NCBI RefSeq assembly: GCF_001905095.1 | Contig: NZ_LWLS01000061.1 | Coordinates: 248,001 to 312,000, forward strand | Direction: 5' to 3' | Length of the DNA stretch: 64,000 bases | Origin: Micromonospora sp. CB01531 | GTDB taxonomy: Bacteria > Actinomycetota > Actinomycetes > Mycobacteriales > Micromonosporaceae | In this document: piece by piece, positions 19,124 through 27,577 of the stretch | Position numbering within the stretch: position 1 is the stretch's first letter | How the letters are laid out: each line of letters opens with the position of its first letter | Notes under the pieces: model-generated | What the model was told of the DNA's origin: nothing | Database searches by the model: none | The model's input: only the letters and a program-made list of their open reading frames with translations | Position numbers and translations under genes: made by a program

Positions 19124-19598
19124 CAGCGCACACCTTTCACCGGCTACGGCACTGTCACCTGAACGAACGGTAACCCGCCCGGTCGGGTGCCGGGAACCCG
19201 GGCCGGCACCGTTGGGGCCTGTCTCATACGACCGCGCCCGCGCCAGGCGGATCCGACGCGTGGAACCCGGGCGGCAGTCACCTGGAGCACCGCGCCCACT
19301 ACCGCGCGCCCCCGTACGCCGAAAGCCGGACGCCTCCGCCGAACGGTCACTGTCCGCGACGAACGGACAGTGATCGGGCCCTCCAACCGGCGGCACGAGA
19401 CATGACAAGAGCGGATGTAAAGGGACAGAAAGAAACACCATTTCGGCGCTTTGGCTTGTGACCAGTGTGGCTGTTGGCTAACGTGTCCACGGTTGTCATC
19501 AGGTCCACGGACGGGTGACGACGCGGCCACCGGACGTTCGACGGAGCTTCATCGAACGGCAGGAGGTCGCATCGGATCCCCGACAACGGAGGGTGTGC
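19124..19598. other. 475-bp divergent region icmB / M23 peptidase
   Basis: It contains a 10-bp inverted repeat at 19347-19373 and a weak promoter-like pair TTGTGA (19456-19461) with TAACGT (19479-19484) for the rightward gene. CGTTCGA-N10-TCGAACG lies at 19535-19558. No gene is evident. I looked for a c-di-AMP (ydaO) riboswitch and did not find its core motifs. Confidence 0.5.
19347..19373. promoter_or_regulatory. 10-bp inverted repeat, candidate operator
   Basis: TCACTGTCCG (19347-19356), 7 nt, then CGGACAGTGA (19364-19373). The symmetry and 27-bp span are typical of a dimeric-repressor site. It lies between divergent icmB and the M23 gene, so it could govern either. Confidence 0.45.
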
Positions 19599-20312
19599 GT
19601 GCGCCAGCGCCTGTCGTCTGAGCCCGATAGATATCGCGGTCGACGCCGCGTACCCACCCCCCCGCGGAGCCGCTACGCGGCGGTCGTTACGACCGCTTTC
19701 GTGGGAGCCGGCATCGTCGCCCTCGGCGCGAACGCCCTCCCGGACGCCAAGAGCGTCAGCCCGTCGGCCATCGACGAGCTCAAGCAGGCCTCGATCACCA
19801 GCCAGGACGTGGCGAGCCGCGCCGACAGCGCTGACGTGGCGACCCGTGCCGACCGCGGGCAGAGCAAGGCCGCGACCGAGCAGGACACCTGGCTGCTGCC
19901 CCTGCACGGATACGACTTCAACGCGCCCTACGGCGTGCGCTGGGGCAAGCTGCACACCGGCATCGACCTGGTCGCCCCGGAGGGCACGCCGTACACCGCG
20001 ATCCACAGCGGCAAGGTCACCAAGGCGGGCTGGTTCGGCGGCTACGGCTACGCGGTGATCGTCCAGCACCCGGACGGCAGCGAAACCATCTACGGTCACT
20101 CCTCCGCGGTCAGCGTCAAGGAGGGCCAGCAGGTCAAGGCCGGCGACCAGCTCGGCCTGGTCGGCAACACCGGCCACTCCTACGGCTCCCACCTGCACCT
20201 GGAGATCCATGTCAACGGCCAGCCGCAGGACCCGGTGCCGTGGCTGATGAAGCGCGGAGTGGACATCCAGATGGAAATCGAGACAATTTACAGTGAGACG
20301 CCTGCGTCCTGA
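19599..20312 (+). CDS. M23-family (LytM-type) cell-wall metallopeptidase, membrane-anchored
   Basis: This 237-residue protein probably cleaves peptidoglycan cross-bridges outside the membrane. Residues 26-45 (YAAVVTTAFVGAGIVALGAN) form a single anchor or signal segment. A coiled linker rich in Ala/Asp/Ser follows, then the M23 domain with zinc ligands His119 and Asp123 (LHTGID) and His198/His200 (HLHLEIH). GTG 19599 is chosen because GGAGGG lies 5 nt before it; an upstream ATG (19515) lacks a ribosome site. A second M23 gene of different architecture follows at 20564 after a strong terminator. Confidence 0.85.
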   Translation: MRQRLSSEPDRYRGRRRVPTPPRSRYAAVVTTAFVGAGIVALGANALPDAKSVSPSAIDELKQASITSQDVASRADSADVATRADRGQSKAATEQDTWLLPLHGYDFNAPYGVRWGKLHTGIDLVAPEGTPYTAIHSGKVTKAGWFGGYGYAVIVQHPDGSETIYGHSSAVSVKEGQQVKAGDQLGLVGNTGHSYGSHLHLEIHVNGQPQDPVPWLMKRGVDIQMEIETIYSETPAS

Positions 20313-20331
20313 CGCTGCGCATCGTGCATTG

Positions 20332-20363
20332 ACCGCCCGGATCGCATGATCTGGGCGGTTTTT
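20332..20363 (+). terminator. intrinsic terminator after first M23 gene
   Basis: ACCGCCCGGATC (20332-20343) and GATCTGGGCGGT (20348-20359) form a 12-bp stem with one G-U pair and loop GCAT. A run of five T (20359-20363) follows. It is one of the few canonical U-tract terminators here. Confidence 0.9.
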
Positions 20364-20563
20364 CGTTGGCGCAAAGTTGGCTGGGTCACAGCGGGAAGTG
20401 TGAGCAGCGCCACCACCACGCATGATCCTTTTTTTAACAAGTCGCACTCAAACGGGCTTAACCCGGACACGATCGATCACCGGTCCGGCCCGGCCTACCG
20501 CACCCAGTACCCGCCACGACCGGAGCCGACACCAGTATTTCGAGGTCACGTGCCCCTCGACTG

Positions 20564-21361
20564 ATGAAGGTCCCCGTGCAGGAAGCCAGCTCCAGCCAGA
20601 ACGAGAAAACCCCGGACGCCCCCGCCCGGCATCGGCGGCGCGCGAGCACGGGTCGCCGTGCCACCTACCTGGTCCTCGGCGCGGTCGCCCTGGTCAGCCT
20701 CGGCTTCGGCGGCGTCTCCGTCGCCACCGCCGACCACGGCACCCCGGCCCCGGCCGCCGTCGACTTCGACGCCCAGGCCCGCGCCGAGGAGGCCGCCCGC
20801 GCCGACCGCTCCGTCCGCGAGTCGACCGCCCCGGTCACCCCGTCGGCCAACCCGGCCAGCCCGTCGCCGAGCCCGACTGCGGCCAACCCCACGCCGACGA
20901 GGACGGCCACCGCCAAGCCGAAGCCGAAACCGAAACCGAAGAAGATCGTCCCGCCGAAGCCCGCCTGGGTCATCCCGATGAAGGGTGCCACGATCACCTC
21001 CTGCTACGGGCCGCGGTGGGGCACCCTGCACGCCGGAATCGACTTCGCGATGCCCGCGGGCACCCCGATCCACGCGGCTACGGCCGGCACCGTGGTCAAG
21101 GCCGGTGACGCCGGCGACGGGTACGGCAACTCGGTCTTCATCGACCACCACAACGGCTACCTGACCCACTACGGGCACCAGAGCCAGCTGATCGTGAGCG
21201 TCGGCGACAAGGTGAGCGCCGGCCAGGTCATCGGCTACGAGGGCGCCACCGGCGACGCCACCGGCCCGCACCTGCACTTCGAGGTGCACCAGGGCGCCAT
21301 GTGGAACCAGATCGACCCGGCGCCGTTCCTGCGCGCCCGGGGCATCGACGTGGCCTGCTGA
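20564..21361 (+). CDS. M23-family peptidase with Pro/Lys-rich linker
   Basis: This 265-residue envelope peptidase has an anchor or signal segment at about 34-50 (TYLVLGAVALVSLGFGG) after an Arg-rich start. A long Pro/Ser/Thr linker ends in alternating Lys-Pro (about 118-127), which could span or bind the wall. The M23 domain (from about 135) carries His156 and Asp160 (LHAGID) and His236/His238 (HLHFEVH). Cys147 and Cys265 could pair. The ATG at 20564 has no clear ribosome site. GTG 20576, with GAAGG just upstream, is an alternative start losing four residues. It is separated from the first M23 gene by a terminator, so it has its own promoter. Confidence 0.85.
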   Translation: MKVPVQEASSSQNEKTPDAPARHRRRASTGRRATYLVLGAVALVSLGFGGVSVATADHGTPAPAAVDFDAQARAEEAARADRSVRESTAPVTPSANPASPSPSPTAANPTPTRTATAKPKPKPKPKKIVPPKPAWVIPMKGATITSCYGPRWGTLHAGIDFAMPAGTPIHAATAGTVVKAGDAGDGYGNSVFIDHHNGYLTHYGHQSQLIVSVGDKVSAGQVIGYEGATGDATGPHLHFEVHQGAMWNQIDPAPFLRARGIDVAC

Positions 21362-21378
21362 CGGCCACGGCACGAGGA

Positions 21379-21412
21379 GGGGCCCGGTCCGGCACCCGCC
21401 GGGCCGGGCCCC
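21379..21412. terminator. bidirectional hairpin between M23 and pcrA
   Basis: GGGGCCCGG (21379-21387) pairs with CCGGGCCCC (21404-21412) between convergent genes, 5 bp from the pcrA stop. Confidence 0.65.
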
Positions 21413-21416
21413 GCCG

Positions 21417-23816
21417 TCAGAGCTTGTCGATCGGGGCGTGCCGGAGCACCAGCCACATGGTCTGGTCGCCGAAGTCGATCTGCGCCCGGGCGCCCGGGCC
21501 GTGCCCCTCGACGGCCAGCACCCGACCCAGCCCGTAGCGCTGGTGGTTGACCCGGTCCCCCACCGACACCTTCGGCGCCTGCCGCAGCTCGCTGGCCGTG
21601 GACAGCCGGCTGGCGTCCACCCCGAGCCGCTTCGCGAGCTGGGTCGCCTTCGGCGTACCCCCGGTGAAGCCGCCCCGGCCGCCGGGCGCGCGATCCGCGC
21701 GGCCGCCGACGCCGCCGCCACCGCCGGCCCACGAGGTGTACGAGGCCTCGAGGCGCTCCCAGCGGACCAGCTCCGGCGGCAGCTCCTCCAGGAAGCGCGA
21801 CGCCGGGTTGTACGCCGGCGCCCCCCAGGCCGACCGGGTGACCGCCCGGGACAGGTAGAGGCGCTGCCGGGCCCGGGTGATGCCCACGTACGCCAGTCGC
21901 CGCTCCTCCTCCAGCTCCCGGTTGTCGCCGAGCGAGCGCAGGTGCGGGAAGACGCCGTCCTCCAGGCCGCTGAGGAAGACCACCGGGAATTCCAGGCCCT
22001 TCGCCGTGTGCAGCGTCATCAGGGTGACCACGCCCTGGTGCTCGGGGTCGTCGGCGGGGACCTGGTCGGCGTCGGCGACCAGCGCCACCTGCTCCAGGAA
22101 CCCGGCCACCGTGGCCCGCTCCTCCTCCTCGCCCAGCGCCTCGATCCGCTCGGTGTATTCGCGGGCGACGCTGACCAACTCCTGAAGGTTGTCCACCCGG
22201 CCGGCGTCCTGCGGATCCAGGCTCTCCTCCAGCTCGCTGAGGTAGCCCGAGCGGGTCAGCAGGGCCTCCAGCACGTCCTCGGGGGTGCCGGTCGCGGCCA
22301 GCTCGCGCGCCGAGTCGAGGAGCGCGACGAACTCGGCGATGCCGTTGGCGGCCCGGGTGGAGATCCCGGGTGCGTCCTTGGCCCGGCGCAGCGCCGCACC
22401 GAAGGAGATCCGGTCCCGGCTGGCCAGGGCCTCCACGCACGCCTCGGCCCGCTCGCCGATGCCCCGGCGCGGGGTGTTGAGGATCCGCCGCAGGCTGACC
22501 GTGTCGTCGTCGTTGACCACCGCGCGCAGGTAGGCCAGCGCGTCGCGGACCTCCTTGCGCTCGTAGAAGCGCACCCCACCGACCACCTTGTACGGCAGGC
22601 CGACCCGGATGAACACCTCCTCGAAAACCCGGGACATGGCGTTGGTGCGGTAGAAGACCGCGACGTCGCCGGGGCGGGTGTCACCCTGGTCGACCAGCCG
22701 GTCGATCTCCCGCGCCACCCAGTCCGCCTCGGCGTGCTCGGTGTCGGCCACGTAGCCGACGATCTGCTCGCCGGCTCCGGCGTCGCTCCACAGCCGCTTC
22801 GGCTTGCGGGAGGTGTTCCGGTCGATCACCGCGTTGGCGGCGTTGAGGATGGTCTGGGTGGAGCGGTAGTTCTGCTCCAGCAGGATCGTCCGGGCGTCGG
22901 TGAAGTCGCGCTCGAACTCGAGGATGTTGCGGATGGTCGCGCCCCGGAACGCGTAGATCGACTGGTCGGCGTCACCCACCACGCACAGCTCGGCCGGCGG
23001 AATCCCCTCGGTGCCGGAGACCAGCTCCTTGATCAGCACGTACTGGGCGTGGTTGGTGTCCTGGTACTCGTCCACCAGCACGTGCCGGAACCGGCGCCGG
23101 TAGCTCTCCGCGACGTGCGGGTGCGACTGGAGCAGGTGCACCGTGGTCATGATCAGGTCGTCGAAGTCCAGCGCGTGCGCCTCGCGCAACCGCCGCTGGT
23201 AGAGCGTGTAGGCCTCGGCCAGGGCCCGCTCGTTGGGGCCCTTGGCCCGGGCGGCGAACGCCTCCGGGTCGACCAGCTCGTTCTTCAGGTTGGAGACCTG
23301 GGCCGCCAGGCCGCGCGCCGGGTAGCGCTTCGGGTCCAGGTCCAGCTCGCGGGCGACCAGCTGCATCAACCGGCGCGAGTCGTCCGCGTCGTAAATCGAG
23401 AAGGTGGACTTGAGCCCGGCGTGCTCGTGCTCGGCGCGCAGGATCCGGACGCAGGCCGAGTGGAAGGTCGACACCCACATCAACCGGGCGCGCGGGCCGA
23501 CCAGCGCGGCCACCCGCTCCTTCATCTCGCCAGCGGCCTTGTTGGTGAAGGTGATCGCAATGATCTCGCCCGGGTGCACGTCCCGCGCGGCGAGCAGGTA
23601 CGCGATCCGGTTCGTCAGCACCCGGGTCTTGCCGGAGCCGGCGCCGGCCACGATCAGCAGTGGGGAACCGGCGTGGGTGACCGCGTCCCGCTGGGGACCG
23701 TTCAACCCGTCGAGGAGTGCCTGCGGGTCCGGCCGGACGGCCCCGGGCCGGCGTGACGGGGCCGGGCGGGACTCCGGCGCGGGCGGGGGCGCGGGAATGT
23801 CGAAGAGAGGATGCAT
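21417..23816 (-). CDS. pcrA: ATP-dependent DNA helicase PcrA/UvrD
   Basis: This SF1A 3'-5' helicase acts in nucleotide excision repair, replication and recombination control. The protein has 799 residues. LNGPQRDAVTHAGSPLLIVA carries the Q-motif, and GAGSGKTRVL is Walker A. ITFTNKAAGEMKERV (motif Ia), VDEYQDTN (Walker B) and VVGDADQSIYAFRGA (motif III) follow. NYRSTQTIL (IV), TLHTAKGLEFPVVFL (V) and RRLAYVGITRARQRLYLS (VI) complete the set. The C-terminal ~70 residues (VSVGDRVNHQRYGLGRVLAV) form the Tudor-like module that contacts RNA polymerase in PcrA. A Gly-rich linker precedes it. Its start (23816) is divergent from the chorismate mutase leader. Confidence 0.97.
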   Translation of the reverse strand: MHPLFDIPAPPPAPESRPAPSRRPGAVRPDPQALLDGLNGPQRDAVTHAGSPLLIVAGAGSGKTRVLTNRIAYLLAARDVHPGEIIAITFTNKAAGEMKERVAALVGPRARLMWVSTFHSACVRILRAEHEHAGLKSTFSIYDADDSRRLMQLVARELDLDPKRYPARGLAAQVSNLKNELVDPEAFAARAKGPNERALAEAYTLYQRRLREAHALDFDDLIMTTVHLLQSHPHVAESYRRRFRHVLVDEYQDTNHAQYVLIKELVSGTEGIPPAELCVVGDADQSIYAFRGATIRNILEFERDFTDARTILLEQNYRSTQTILNAANAVIDRNTSRKPKRLWSDAGAGEQIVGYVADTEHAEADWVAREIDRLVDQGDTRPGDVAVFYRTNAMSRVFEEVFIRVGLPYKVVGGVRFYERKEVRDALAYLRAVVNDDDTVSLRRILNTPRRGIGERAEACVEALASRDRISFGAALRRAKDAPGISTRAANGIAEFVALLDSARELAATGTPEDVLEALLTRSGYLSELEESLDPQDAGRVDNLQELVSVAREYTERIEALGEEEERATVAGFLEQVALVADADQVPADDPEHQGVVTLMTLHTAKGLEFPVVFLSGLEDGVFPHLRSLGDNRELEEERRLAYVGITRARQRLYLSRAVTRSAWGAPAYNPASRFLEELPPELVRWERLEASYTSWAGGGGGVGGRADRAPGGRGGFTGGTPKATQLAKRLGVDASRLSTASELRQAPKVSVGDRVNHQRYGLGRVLAVEGHGPGARAQIDFGDQTMWLVLRHAPIDKL

Positions 23817-23916
23817 CGCACGGCGAGTCTATGCCGCCCGGCGGACACTTCCCGCCCACGCCGGCCCGGACGAGACAAAGCCGTCAGTGCCCCATCCCAT
23901 CTCTTGGCGGGTTTCC

Positions 23917-23946
23917 TTGCGCGCCGGGCCCGCCGGTCGGCATACT
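23917..23946 (+). promoter_or_regulatory. predicted promoter for the aromatic leader peptide / chorismate mutase
   Basis: TTGCGC (23917-23922) and CATACT (23941-23946) are 18 nt apart. The expected start site falls at about 23953-23954, at the leader GTG, so the leader mRNA would begin with its start codon. This is a weak -35 and a fair -10, inferred by eye. Confidence 0.45.
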
Positions 23947-23953
23947 CGACGAC

Positions 23954-24019
23954 GTGTTCGGTCAGCGCTTCTACTTTTACTACGGCACCGGGAGTCCGGC
24001 AGCCGTAGGTCGCGCCTGA
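23954..24019 (+). CDS. Phe/Tyr-rich attenuation leader peptide (21 aa)
   Basis: A GTG-initiated 21-codon frame begins VFGQRFYFYYG. Five consecutive codons, 23969-23983 (TTC TAC TTT TAC TAC), encode Phe-Tyr-Phe-Tyr-Tyr, with another Phe at codon 2. The frame ends TGA at 24017-24019, 13 nt before a U-tract terminator and 92 nt before the chorismate mutase ATG. A cluster of the end-product amino acids of the pathway directly before a terminator is the hallmark of ribosome-mediated attenuation. No Shine-Dalgarno is visible, so it is probably leaderless, given the -10 at 23941-23946. The in-frame upstream sequence offers no better start. Confidence 0.7.
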   Translation: MFGQRFYFYYGTGSPAAVGRA

Positions 24020-24065
24020 TCACAGACCTGCGAAAGCCCCGGGCTCCTGGAGCCCGGGGCTTTTT
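23991..24065 (+). promoter_or_regulatory. transcription attenuator: terminator and competing antiterminator
   Basis: Terminator: AAAGCCCCGGGCTCC (24033-24047) pairs perfectly with 24049-24063, and T's run to 24065. Antiterminator: GGAGTCCGG inside the leader frame (23991-23999) can pair with CCGGGCTCC (24039-24047), nine pairs with one G-U, removing the terminator's 5' arm. The start of the antiterminator lies 8 nt beyond the Tyr codons, so a ribosome stalled there for lack of charged tRNA would leave it free, while a ribosome reaching the stop would mask it. A small CCGG-GAGT-CCGG hairpin (23988-23999) could also compete. The pairing is seen in sequence; the mechanism is inferred. Confidence 0.7.
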
Positions 24066-24111
24066 CGTCCCGGGATCCGGGCACCGGGCCCGAGACCCGA
24101 AGGGTACGACG

Positions 24112-24465
24112 ATGATGACTGACGTGGTGGAGTCCAGCGGCAGCCCGGCGCGACACGACCGGACCGGCGACACCGAACCGACCGGGGCCGCTGCGGCGCG
24201 GACCGGCACCGACGACTCGGCGGCCGCCGAGCGGATCGTGGCCATCCGCGAACGGATCGACGAGATCGACCGCACGATCATCGCCCTCTGGCAGGAGCGG
24301 GCCGGGCTGTCCCAGGAGGTCGGGGCCACCCGGATGGCCTCCGGCGGCACCCGCCTCGTGCTGTCCCGGGAGCGGGAGATCCTGGAGCGGTTCCGGGAGG
24401 CGCTCGGCGCGGACGGCACCCAACTCGCGCTGCTGCTGCTCCGCGCCGGCCGTGGCCCGCTGTGA
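24112..24465 (+). CDS. aroQ: chorismate mutase (AroQ class)
   Basis: It converts chorismate to prephenate, the branch point to Phe and Tyr. The 117-residue protein has ~40 disordered N-terminal residues, then the all-helical AroQ domain: ERIVAIRERIDEIDRTIIAL (helix 1, with the catalytic Arg), WQERAGLSQEVGATRMASGG and LSREREILERFREALG. It ends in RAGRGPL, a tail seen in actinobacterial AroQ proteins. GAAGGG at 24099-24104 is 7 nt from the first ATG (24112); ATG 24115 is equally possible. It is a single-gene unit behind the Phe/Tyr leader-peptide attenuator and ends in a 16-bp hairpin. Regulation by Phe/Tyr supply is inferred from that leader. Confidence 0.9.
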   Translation: MMTDVVESSGSPARHDRTGDTEPTGAAAARTGTDDSAAAERIVAIRERIDEIDRTIIALWQERAGLSQEVGATRMASGGTRLVLSREREILERFREALGADGTQLALLLLRAGRGPL

Positions 24466-24483
24466 GGAAGTCGCCGGACATGA

Positions 24484-24526
24484 CGAACCGCCTGCCGGCA
24501 TCGAGCTGCCGCCGGCAGGCGGTTCG
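24484..24526. terminator. bidirectional terminator between aroQ and peptide-transporter operon
   Basis: A 16-bp perfect stem (CGAACCGCCTGCCGGC, 24484-24499, with 24511-24526) with an 11-nt loop lies in the convergent gap. Confidence 0.8.
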
Positions 24527-24532
24527 GATCGA

Positions 24533-25549
24533 TCAGGCCACCTCGTGGGCGGGCACGATCTCCCGCCGCTCGGCGAAGTGGCAGGCGCTCGGGTGGTCCG
24601 AGCCCGGGCGGATCTGGAGCAGCGGCACCTCCTGGGCGCAGAGGTCCTGCGCCTTCCAGCACCGGGTGCGGAACCGGCAGCCCGAGGGCGGGCTGATCGG
24701 CGAGGGGACGTCACCGGTAAGCCGGATGATCGCCTTGTTGTCCCGCAGCGTCGGGTCCGGCACCGGCACCGCCGACAGCAGCGCCTGGGTGTACGGGTGG
24801 GTCGGCCGCTCGTAGATCTCGTCCTCGGTGCCGACCTCCACCATCTTGCCCAGGTACATCACGGCGACCCGGTCGGAGAGGTGACGCACGACCGACAGGT
24901 CGTGGGCGATGAAGACGTACGACAGACCGAACTCGGCCTGAAGCTTCTCCAGCAGGTTCATCACCTGCGCCTGGATCGACACGTCCAGGGCCGACACCGG
25001 CTCGTCGCAGACGATGACCTCGGGCCGCAGGGCGAGCGCCCGGGCGATGCCGATGCGCTGCCGCTGGCCGCCGGAGAACTGGTGCGGGTACCGGTTGATG
25101 TGCTCCGGGTTCAGGCCGACCAGGTCGAGCAGCTCCTTGACCTTGGTCCGGCGGCTGCCGCGCGGCGCCACCTCGGGGTGGATCTCGAACGGCTCGCCGA
25201 TCAGGTCACCGACCGTCATCCGCGGGTTCAGCGAGGTGTACGGGTCCTGCATCACCAGCTGGATCTGCCGGCGCAGGCGCCGCAGCGCGCCACCGGACAG
25301 CTTGGAGATGTCCTGCCCCTTGTAGAGCACCTGGCCGCTGGTCGGCCGCTCCAGGTTCATCAGGACCCGGGCGAGCGTCGACTTGCCGCAGCCGGACTCG
25401 CCCACCACGCCCAGGGTCTCGCCGGCCTTCAGGTCGAAGGAGACGCCGTCGACCGCCTTGACGTGACCGGTGGTCTTCTTGAACACGATGCCCCGGGTCA
25501 CGGGGTAGTGCTTGACCAGGTCACGGACCTCGATGATGTTCTCAGTCAC
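24533..25549 (-). CDS. peptide ABC transporter ATPase, OppF/DppF type
   Basis: This is the second ATPase of a peptide importer, the last gene of the leftward five-gene set. The product has 338 residues: Walker [10 protein letters not shown], signature SGGQRQRIG, Walker [13 protein letters not shown], and a C-terminal oligopeptide module with [18 protein letters not shown]. It starts 8 nt inside the preceding OppD gene (overlap 25542-25549), indicating translational coupling. It is strongly similar to the orphan ATPase at 6343. The transported peptide cannot be read from sequence. A strong terminator closes the operon. Confidence 0.9.
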   Translation of the reverse strand: MTENIIEVRDLVKHYPVTRGIVFKKTTGHVKAVDGVSFDLKAGETLGVVGESGCGKSTLARVLMNLERPTSGQVLYKGQDISKLSGGALRRLRRQIQLVMQDPYTSLNPRMTVGDLIGEPFEIHPEVAPRGSRRTKVKELLDLVGLNPEHINRYPHQFSGGQRQRIGIARALALRPEVIVCDEPVSALDVSIQAQVMNLLEKLQAEFGLSYVFIAHDLSVVRHLSDRVAVMYLGKMVEVGTEDEIYERPTHPYTQALLSAVPVPDPTLRDNKAIIRLTGDVPSPISPPSGCRFRTRCWKAQDLCAQEVPLLQIRPGSDHPSACHFAERREIVPAHEVA

Positions 25550-26585
25550 GGTTCACGAGCTCCTCGGCGAAGTGGCAGGCGCTGGCCCGGCCGCTGCCGA
25601 TCTGCAGCAGCGGGGGCAACTTCTCCCGGCACACCGGCTGCGCCATGGGGCAGCGCGGGTTGAACGGGCAGCCCGACGGGATGTTCATCAGGTTCGGCGG
25701 GAGGCCCTTGATGGTGCGGAGCTCCTGCCCCTTCTCGTCCAGCCGGGGGATCGAGTTGAGCAGGCCGAGGGTGTACGGGTGCGCCGGCTTGGCGTACAGG
25801 TCGTACACGTTTGCTTCCTCGACGATCCGGCCGGCGTACATCACCGCGATCCGGTCCGCGACGTCGGCGACCACACCGAGGTCGTGGGTGATCAGGATCA
25901 TGCCCATCTGCCGCTCCCGCTGGAGCTCGCCGAGCAGGTCCATGATCTGGGCCTGCACGGTCACGTCCAGCGCGGTGGTCGGCTCGTCGGCGATCAGCAC
26001 CTCCGGGTCCAGCGCCAGCGACATCGCGATCATGGCGCGCTGCCGCATGCCGCCGGAGAACTGGTGCGGGTAGTTGCTGAACCGGCCCTTGGCGTTCGGG
26101 ATCTTCACCTGGTCGAGCATCTCGATCGCGCGCTTCTTGGCGTCCGAGCGGCTCATGCCACGCCGGACGCGGAACTGCTCGGCGATCTGGAACCCGACGG
26201 TGAAAACCGGGTTGAGGGCGGAGAGCGAGTCCTGGAAGATCATCGCAATGCCCTCGCCGCGGATGCGGCGCCGCTGCTCGGCGGACATCTTGAGCATGTC
26301 CTTGCCGTGGAAGCGGACCTGGCCACCGGTGACGAAGCCGGGCGGAGTGTCGAGGATGCCCATGATGGTCTGCGCGGTGACGCTCTTGCCGGAGCCGGAC
26401 TCGCCGAGCACGGCGAGGGTCTCCCCCGCGTCGACGTGGTACGTCACCCCGTTGATGACCTTGGCGACGCCGTCCCGCGTGCGGAACTCGACCCGCAGGT
26501 CGTCAACCTCGAGCAGGCGGCCCGAGGGACGGCCGGATCCGTCGGCGCCCGGCGCGGACTGCTCGGACACGAGAATGTCGGACAA
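25542..26585 (-). CDS. peptide ABC transporter ATPase, OppD/DppD type
   Basis: This is the first ATPase of the importer: Walker [13 protein letters not shown], signature SGGMRQRAM, Walker [15 protein letters not shown], and the Cys-containing tail [15 protein letters not shown]. The TTG at 26585 (LSDILVSEQ) is chosen because GGGGAG lies 6 nt upstream and the gap to the preceding permease is only 11 bp. A GTG five codons downstream (26570) is the alternative. The product has 347 residues with the TTG start. Gene order SBP-permease-permease-OppD-OppF is canonical. Confidence 0.88.
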   Translation of the reverse strand: MSDILVSEQSAPGADGSGRPSGRLLEVDDLRVEFRTRDGVAKVINGVTYHVDAGETLAVLGESGSGKSVTAQTIMGILDTPPGFVTGGQVRFHGKDMLKMSAEQRRRIRGEGIAMIFQDSLSALNPVFTVGFQIAEQFRVRRGMSRSDAKKRAIEMLDQVKIPNAKGRFSNYPHQFSGGMRQRAMIAMSLALDPEVLIADEPTTALDVTVQAQIMDLLGELQRERQMGMILITHDLGVVADVADRIAVMYAGRIVEEANVYDLYAKPAHPYTLGLLNSIPRLDEKGQELRTIKGLPPNLMNIPSGCPFNPRCPMAQPVCREKLPPLLQIGSGRASACHFAEELVNRD

Positions 26586-26596
26586 CTGAATCTCCC

Positions 26597-27577
26597 CTAT
26601 CGGAGCTTCGGGTCGAGGGCCTCGCGGACCGCCTCGCCAAGCATGACGAAGCTCAGCACGGCGGTGACGAGGAACGCGGCGGGGAAGAACAGCAGGTAGG
26701 GCGAGACCCGAATGTAGTTCTGCGCCTCGCTGATCATGATGCCCCAGGACACGACGGGCGTCTTCAGGCCGATGCCCAGGAAGGACAGGGTGGCCTCGGC
26801 GCCGATGAAAGAGCCGACCATGATCGTCCCGTACACCAGCAGCGGGGCGAGGCAGTTCGGCAGCAGGTGCTTGAGGATGATGCGGCCGGTGCCGGCGCCC
26901 AGCGCGCGCGCCGCGACGATGTAGTCGGCCTCCTTGGTGGCCAGCACCGAGGAGCGCATCAGCCGCATCACGACCGGCCAGCTCAGCACGGTCAGCGACA
27001 TGATCACCAGACCCATGATCGTCCACTCGTTGTTGTCCGAGCCCGAGCCGTTGAAGGTGGTCAGGATGACGATCGAGCCGAGCACGAACGGCAGGCCGAA
27101 GAAGATGTCCGCGATCCGGGAGAGCAACGCGTCCACCCAGCCGCCGCGATAGCCGGCGATGATGCCCATCGTACCGCCGATCAGCAGGGTGCCGATCACG
27201 GAGAGCAGCGCCACCATGATCGAGGCGCGGGCGCCGTAGATGGTCCGGGCGAAGACGTCCCGGCCCTGCACGTCGTAGCCGAACCAGGCGTCGGCCGAGG
27301 GCTTCACCTGGCTGCGGGACAGCGCGCCGTTCACCGCGTCGCCGGAGGTGAACAGCGACGGAAAGGCCGCCATCAGCACGAAGATCACGATGAGCGTGGC
27401 GGAGATCCAGAACAGCGGCTTGCGGCGCAGGTCGATCCAGGCGTCACCGAGCAGGCCGCGTGGCTTCTGCTGCTTCTGCGCGCTCTCCGGGAGCCCGGCG
27501 TTGACCGGCGCGCCGGCCTCGGACGGCTGCTCGGGGCGGGGGGTGCTGACAAGCGATGCGGCGCTCGGGTCACTCAT
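26597..27577 (-). CDS. peptide ABC transporter permease, OppC/DppC type
   Basis: This 326-residue inner-membrane subunit has a long Ala/Pro-rich cytoplasmic N-terminus (about 45 residues), as is usual for OppC. Helix 1 is FWISATLIVIFVLMAAFPSL and a periplasmic loop contains DVQGRDVFARTIYGARAS. The core helices carry the ATPase-contact EAA loop ARALGAGTGRIILKHLLPN. It overlaps the 3' end of the OppB gene by 8 nt (27570-27577). Function follows from family and operon; substrate unknown. Confidence 0.92.
   Translation of the reverse strand: MSDPSAASLVSTPRPEQPSEAGAPVNAGLPESAQKQQKPRGLLGDAWIDLRRKPLFWISATLIVIFVLMAAFPSLFTSGDAVNGALSRSQVKPSADAWFGYDVQGRDVFARTIYGARASIMVALLSVIGTLLIGGTMGIIAGYRGGWVDALLSRIADIFFGLPFVLGSIVILTTFNGSGSDNNEWTIMGLVIMSLTVLSWPVVMRLMRSSVLATKEADYIVAARALGAGTGRIILKHLLPNCLAPLLVYGTIMVGSFIGAEATLSFLGIGLKTPVVSWGIMISEAQNYIRVSPYLLFFPAAFLVTAVLSFVMLGEAVREALDPKLR

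Noticed and set aside
19124..20563. c-di-AMP (ydaO) riboswitch upstream of the M23 peptidase genes
   Set aside because: Such riboswitches are common before actinobacterial wall hydrolases, but I cannot find the conserved GGGGTGAATC-like and GTCAGCTAACCTCG-like segments in either leader. A covariance-model search would settle it.
23717..24019. A 100-codon frame ending with the FYFYY peptide, as a larger protein
   Set aside because: Its upstream part overlaps the pcrA start region antisense and has no ribosome site or domain. Only the last 21 codons make functional sense.
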